From positions 48,589,995 to 48,653,994 of the forward strand of contig CM063510.1 in the NCBI GenBank assembly GCA_032207245.1: a DNA stretch of 64,000 bases, in the 5' to 3' direction. Made by a program: the position numbers and the translations under genes. Shown in pieces: positions 59,270 to 64,000 of this stretch. The first letter of the stretch is position 1. Every line of letters starts with the position of its first letter. This stretch comes from Pardosa pseudoannulata (taxonomy: Eukaryota > Arthropoda > Arachnida > Araneae > Lycosidae). The notes beneath the pieces were generated by a model. That model was not told where the DNA came from. It was given only the letters and a program-made list of their open reading frames with translations, and ran no database searches.

Positions 59270-60205
59270 CAAAATGTATAATATGTAATAGAAGACATTG
59301 CGCATTGCCCAGAATTGAACAAAAAAGATTAAAAAAAAATGCTGAAGATGCTACGAACAGAAACTCAGTGTTTTTTATGACACCATTTTTCAATTTATAT
59401 ATCTGAAAACTGTCATATTTGGATTCCATCATAAATTAAAACTGAGATATGTAAAGGCATTGTTGGATGACGGCTAACATCAGTCGTACATTGAAAAGAA
59501 GCTTTCAGAAGAATTTAATCTATCGCTCTTTGGGAAAGAAATTTTAACTCAAGAACTGTTTGGCGGAGGGCGAATCGCAGAAGCAATTCATTGCAGATAT
59601 GATGTGTAATTAGAAAGCCTTAAAAAGAAATTTTGTTGCATGGTATTGGTATTGGATCAGGTAGTGATTTGTTCTAGAAGCAGTTCATTGCAGATATGAT
59701 GTGTAATCAGAAGGCCTTAAAAAGAAATTTTGTTGCATAATATCGATATTGGATCAGCTAGTGATTTATTCAAGAAGCAGTTCATTGCAGATATGATGTG
59801 CAGTTAGAAGGCCTTAAAAAATTTTATTGCATGATATCGGTATTGGATCAACCAGTGATGTGTTCAGGGTTACCAAGAGTTTCAGATCCACAACTTATTG
59901 AAAAGCTTGCCACCGAAGGAATAATTTTATCTGAAGTTGAAACAGGTGATCCATCCAGTAAGCTGTTCTTCAGTGCTGATGTAATTTGAAAAATTCTCAC
60001 TGGGCGGCTCTATACTTTGAAATTAGGAAATTATGCTATGCAGACGAAATTGAACAATGGTGTATCCTAAACAGACAACATAAAGAAGCCTAGAGGATTA
60101 TTGTAACCGTAAGTTTATCAAATATAGAGATACGAAAGATGTGGGATCAAGAGTCCTTAGGAATATCTGGATTGAAATCATACCAAGACAGTTTTGGGTG
60201 AAAAC
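59270..60205 (+). pseudogene. BEL/Pao LTR-retrotransposon relic (zinc knuckle, protease, DUF1758)
   Basis: Fragments appear in the order expected for a BEL/Pao polyprotein. A zinc-knuckle-like 'KCIICNRRHCALP' lies at 59,273-59,311. A retropepsin-like 'KALLDDG' with 'SYIEKKLSEEFNLS' follows from about 59,455. Then come 'LTQELFGGG', the DUF1758 region 'VLDQPVMC' ... 'GLPRVSDPQLIEKL' (about 59,840-59,920), 'ADVI' with 'ILTGR' after a stop, and 'IEIRKMWDQESLGI' (about 60,125-60,166). The catalytic D is kept but the usual DSG is DDG followed by a stop. Frameshifts, stops and a 97-bp triplication (59,589-59,880) break the frame. No reverse transcriptase, integrase or LTRs are found, so this is a short internal fragment. 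Confidence 0.78.
59581..59880. repeat. 97-bp triplication within the BEL/Pao relic
   Basis: 'cattgcagatatgatgtg' at 59,589, 59,686 and 59,783 gives two exact 97-bp offsets. Each unit runs through 'agccttaaaaa'/'ggccttaaaaa' and 'tattggatca'. Because 97 is not a multiple of three, each extra unit shifts the frame. The last unit is the one continuous with the downstream protein-like sequence. Confidence 0.92.
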
Positions 60206-60779
60206 ATGTGTGTATTTCCAAGAAACAATAACCATTATTGAATATAAACAATGTGAAGTATGACATTACCTTAGATTAATGAACACCCGCTATTGCATAA
60301 TAATTGTTATCCATGTATATTCAACAGAAATTGTTTAAGACTTAATGGATTAAGATTATTTATAAGTTTGTCATTCGAATCGATATTTCATGATTTTTCA
60401 AGCTTCACATTGAATTTACTTTTCAGCAGTTACATAGACTAAAAGCAGGAGAAATATCTAAAACTATTATAGCATTTCCCTTTACAGTATTGAGTTTATA
60501 TACAATAGTAAATAAATCTCTTATTTCAAAAGATTTTTCTGCAATAAAAGCCAGATTGTGATGTTTACGATTACAACTAATCACTAATGAGTGCAAACTG
60601 TAATATTCAGAGTTGTTTAAATTACATACTTTTTATACTCTTAGGACTGACTTAGGTATTAATCTCGATTTAAGGCATTTATCAAAGAACATGTAACAGA
60701 AAATATCCGTGCGTTAATGGGTTAAAAAGTAAATTTCAAAGTCTGTCAACACAATTGAACTTGTACATATTTTTGACGT
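60206..60779. other. Anonymous AT-rich DNA
   Basis: GTTAATGGGTTAA at about 60,712-60,725 looks like a piggyBac-type right terminus (inverted CCCATTAACG next to TTAA), but no left partner was found. Confidence 0.45.
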
Positions 60780-61130
60780 TATTCAAACATTTCGCTAAAT
60801 ACCGTTGCAGTGTATTCGAGCTATTCGCTAATGACCGAGTCGTATACCTTTGCTTATTTCAGCAAAAATACAAGTCATGTTTTTTCCGGTACATATTGAA
60901 ATATCCCCGTTTTTGTGGTACTCGTATTTCTCCAAATACCATTGCAGTGGACTAGAGTCATTGCCAAACGACCTAGTTATAAGCTTTTACTTATTTTTTC
61001 AAATACTAGTTGTAGTTTTTATAGTGTATAAGTAAACACAGCCGTTTTTGAGGCATTGCACCAAATACTGTCGTCATGAACTCGACCCATTTGCTAATCA
61101 CCAAGTCTTGAACTGTTACTTCCTTTTCTT
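60780..61130. repeat. Tandem repeat of about 129-137 bp, three copies
   Basis: 'c-aaatacc-ttgcagtg-a' and the following 'gcta-t-accgagtc'-like block start at 60,795, 60,932 and 61,061 (periods 137 and 129). Each is preceded by a 'tttttg-ggta/gca' segment in the later copies. A fourth, dispersed copy of the core lies at 62,189. The core contains the inverted repeat GACTCG/CGAGTC (best seen in the copy at 62,189). Confidence 0.82.
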
Positions 61131-61295
61131 AATGATACTCATCAACTTTCCAAGATATATAAAAGCAGTAATATAGTCCAAAATACGTATTACGGGGTAT
61201 ATGTATAAGGGGTAAAAACTAATTTTGAAGGATCTATTATTTGTGTAATTTTTCTTATTCCGGAGTCATGTATGAAATATATTTAATAAATTTGA
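61131..61295. other. Anonymous spacer
   Basis: No recognisable feature. Confidence 0.5.
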
Positions 61296-61900
61296 CTTAA
61301 TTATCCTCATTTGGGAATAAATCAGTAAGTTGTTCCTGTATCAGTATAGATTTATCTGAGTATGTGGATTATATTATTTGCATAAAGATCCATCAACCGA
61401 AGTGGGTATATCCAAATAAAGAATGTCTTGGAACCTTTGTCTGAGAACATAAGAAAGATCCATTAAGTGTTGGTAATAAACAAGCTAATTTTAACCATGA
61501 TTTTAATAAACAGTCAAAACAATGACTACTATTGAAACCTTTGTCTGAGGATATAAGAAAAAGCTATAAGTGTTGGTAATAAGCAAGCAAATCTTAACCA
61601 TGTTTTAAAAGTGAACAGTCAAAACTACTCGATGTTCATGACTACTAACACATAGGACACATGACTTTACAAATTCAAGCAACTCCTAATTTCTGAATAA
61701 TTCAGTGAGTTGTTCCTGTATCAGTTATCTGAGTTAGTGGTTATACTTGCATAAGAGTTCAACACCGAAGTGGGTATATTCAAGTGAAGAATGTCTTGAA
61801 ACCTTTCTCTGAGATCATAATGAAGAGCCGTTAAGTACTGACAATAAGGAAGCAAATCTTAATACTGTTTTTTAAGCTAACAGTCAAAACAATGACACAA
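61296..61900. repeat. Complex tandem repeat, large unit about 380 bp with an inner sub-repeat
   Basis: 'agttgttcctgtatcagt' occurs near 61,329 and 61,710. 'ccgaagtgggtatat' occurs near 61,397 and 61,766. 'gaatgtcttg-aaccttt' follows in both. The block 'aacctttgtctgag-a-ata' to 'aaacagtcaaaac' is additionally repeated internally at about 61,539. This makes two large units with the second half of unit 1 duplicated. Confidence 0.85.
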
Positions 61901-61969
61901 TTTAATTATTGCTATGCAATTTTCATTAGAATGAAAATAGGTCACAATTATTTTAATTTATATGAAACC

Positions 61970-62125
61970 TTTCATAAATCCCCGAACTGTTTGCCACCGC
62001 TCCCCAAATTAGTTTTTATTTACCACGTACCACCTCCACGGTTACACGAATTCCTGGGGATCCACAGGAACAACTATGGGAAGCCTTTATTAATAGCCAG
62101 ACATACAATGAGAGTTCAATAAAAG
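61970..62125. repeat. Dispersed repeat, copy 1 (partner at 63,260-63,420)
   Basis: 'aaacctttcataaa', 'gtttttatttacca', 'accacctc-a-ggt-acac' and 'agacatacaat' occur in the same order in both copies, about 1.29 kb apart. The function and family are unknown. Confidence 0.8.
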
Positions 62126-62149
62126 CGTCTAAAAACCGGTCAACTCTAT

Positions 62150-62720
62150 GGAACGTACAGCAGTTGTCATCGTTGTTGAGGTATTTCGCCAAATACCAAC
62201 GCCGTGGACTCGAGCTATTCGCTAATGACCGAGTCGGAAGAAGGAGAGGGGGGTTCAAACCCATCCCGCTTCTCCCCTCCCGAATGGAGTATTAATTATT
62301 TGTCCACTATTCAATGGGATTCAACCCTTCGGCCTCCCTGTATCGGAGAGGGCCATTAAATATTTGCCCGCAGTACCGTCGCCGAGGAGCGTCGTCACGC
62401 GTGCTTACCGTCGAAATCCGCCTCTAATGTAGCTCGATAGGGGGATAAGCCCGAAAGCAATGACCTGGCCACCCCTTTTTTTGAGTGCGGGGCTCCCAGG
62501 GGGGCAGATGGTAGCTTCCATATGCTGAAATCTATGGATCAAGGTGGAGTGCTAAGTGGTCAGATCATCGGGGAGAATTGTTCGAGAAGTGGTCGCATCT
62601 GTTAGAGGAACTTTTGTCTCACTTGCGGTATCTGTTACTTTTCTGCGATTGTCGATCCTCAGCGTACACATAAATGCTCTAGGCGGGGTACGCATATATG
62701 TATGCATAAATATGCCTACA
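62150..62720. other. GC-richer island, partly repeat-derived
   Basis: Contains the fourth copy of the 60,795-type core (62,189-62,242), then unique GC-rich sequence with CpGs ('cgtcacgcgtgcttaccgtc' near 62,394) and a G-run 'caggggggcag'. Overlapping open frames on both strands (62,552-62,881 minus, 62,556-62,843 plus) have no recognisable domain. An exon or regulatory element is possible but unsupported. Confidence 0.35.
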
Positions 62721-63259
62721 TATATGCGTGTAATACATTTGTATACATACTTGCTTGTACACAGGGGAAGCAGTTTTACCTTGAACTTATTTATTGAACT
62801 TGATTGTATTTTTCCTCTATTGTGTAAAGAAAAAACTATATAATGAATTGTTTTAATACTATAGATTGTAAGTGAGTACATACAATTTTATTCAGATTTT
62901 GAACTACATATTTTAATATTTTTGAACATTTAATAATTAAGTTTCAATTATAACCAAGATACAACTTCATGATGTACATCAGATCTACGTAGGATGTACC
63001 TTGGATGTATTGAGTTTTTTTTTTTTTTTTACTTTGGTAGTTTTAATTCGTAAATTAATATGTACTTGCCTCTAATATAACAGTGAATTAAGATATATAA
63101 AAATAAAATTTAATTACTAGAAACATGTTTTATTGCAGCCATGATTCTGAAGAAAATAAATACTAGTATAAGAATGAATTAGTATGGTTTCAAATTAAAA
63201 GACACATCATTAGATAAAGTATAACGGCTACACATAATTTTAGCAGATTATTTTACATT
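62721..63259. other. Anonymous AT-rich DNA
   Basis: Includes a 17-bp T run near 63,013. No gene seen. Confidence 0.5.
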
Positions 63260-63420
63260 AAACCTTTCATAAAATACCAAATTGTTGCTCAAGCACCCCG
63301 AAAAAAGTTTTTATTTACCATGAACCACCTCAATGGTAACACAGTTCCCTGGAGATCCGTTGTAACCTCTATGGGAACCAATGATTTAGACCTCGATAGA
63401 CATACAATAGCTGTAGTAAT
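63260..63420. repeat. Dispersed repeat, copy 2 (partner at 61,970-62,125)
   Basis: Same ordered blocks as copy 1 with about 20 scattered differences and small gaps. Same orientation. Confidence 0.8.
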
Positions 63421-64000
63421 CAATGCCTCTGACTTCATAGTCAATCTCCCAAATTACTTATAGGGAGCTCCTCAGCTCTAAACAAAAACTTGATAACTTT
63501 CAAATACCATTTTTCACATATGTTCCATTACACTGTAAGGAATATGAAAACTTAGTCTTCCCCTTTCCATCTACAAGGAGCCCCACGGTCTGGACAATAT
63601 TTCAGGATCTTAAGCCAAATACACCAATTATTCCCCGATTGTCAAATCTTTAGGAACAAACAATCAATAACCAATAAATGAAAATACCTATCTAAAGTTT
63701 CCATTAATGTTTTTTCACTCCCATCATATAAATTCATTACTAACGGGTTATTGTTTCTTTCTAACTTAATTTTAGAAATTCCCAATAAAAAAACAAAGAT
63801 CCCGTTGATCTAGGTACAGCACTGGGACTTTGCTCACACTACCTCTTCTCCTATTGCCTAGCTTCTCATTTTCATTTCAAACCAATACCCAGTTGAGCCA
63901 ATAGTTTGGTCTCTAAGATTCTTCCCCAACATATATCTTAGAAAAAACCTTACACCGATCGCTAGTTGTATTTCTTAATATTCGATTATGCAAATTTTGT
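63421..64000. other. Anonymous DNA to window end
   Basis: Moderately AT-rich, unique-looking, no open frame or element recognised. Confidence 0.45.

Noticed and set aside
60710..60726. Inverted CCCATTAACG next to TTAA as a piggyBac right end
   Set aside because: No left partner within a plausible distance upstream.
62552..62881. 109-codon minus-strand and 95-codon plus-strand frames as coding exons in the GC-richer island
   Set aside because: They overlap on opposite strands, both run into AT-rich low-complexity sequence, and neither has a known domain. Higher GC alone lengthens chance frames.

Overview
The window is AT-rich, repeat-dense eukaryotic DNA. It has no bacterial gene layout, no operons, and no intact cellular gene that I can support. 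The transposon and SINE content (Tc1-like, mariner, piggyBac-like, hAT-like and Helitron-like elements, BEL/Pao, several tRNA-derived SINE families) together with very long (AT)n/(AC)n microsatellites fits an arthropod. My best guess is a chelicerate, probably a spider, because the SINE bodies and the Tc1-like transposase resemble families I associate with spiders. That assignment is inference. Almost every open frame is a shadow of a microsatellite, a satellite or a decayed mobile element. The segment reads as intergenic or intronic 'gene desert'.

Layout. 1-1,020: two Helitron-like copies head to tail beside dinucleotide arrays. 1,476-1,695: a tRNA-derived SINE. 2,880-3,905: a decayed Tc1-like transposase gene. 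5,040-5,770: a GC-richer island. 6,060-10,060: tandem repeats and microsatellites. 11,310-11,885: a second Tc1-like relic. 14,195-14,650 and 18,781-19,085: further GC-richer islands. 15,578-16,209: a TTAA-flanked piggyBac-like deletion derivative that keeps the C-terminal Cys-rich domain. 19,085-21,290: six units of a roughly 345-387 bp tandem repeat with a 148-bp block that appears identical in two units. 21,700-22,130: a third Tc1-like relic. 24,203-24,718: a second TTAA-flanked element. 24,985-25,535: a mariner relic. 26,556-28,136: SINEs of two families plus a tRNA-like sequence. 30,120-30,470: a long inverted repeat. 35,048-35,795: a third TTAA-flanked element, again with only the Cys-rich domain. 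38,040-38,760: a 176-bp satellite. 38,875-40,170: SINEs, one split by a hAT-like element. 40,600-51,430: about 10.8 kb of nested (higher-order) satellite with units near 1.3 kb, interrupted by a SINE with perfect target-site duplications. 51,590-54,080: unique GC-richer islands, a hAT-like end and microsatellites. 55,185-57,048: a 705-bp tandem duplication with a recurrent 16-bp motif next to a decayed Lys/Arg-rich minus-strand reading frame. 59,270-60,205: a BEL/Pao relic (zinc knuckle, protease, DUF1758) carrying a 97-bp triplication. 60,780-63,420: three local repeat families and a GC-richer island.

No functional pathway is encoded here. The interest lies in repeat biology: internal-deletion derivatives, nested insertions, a gene-conversion-like tract, and an unrecognised repeat system at 55-57 kb. 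The GC-richer islands are the only candidates for host regulatory or exonic sequence, and I could not identify any of them.
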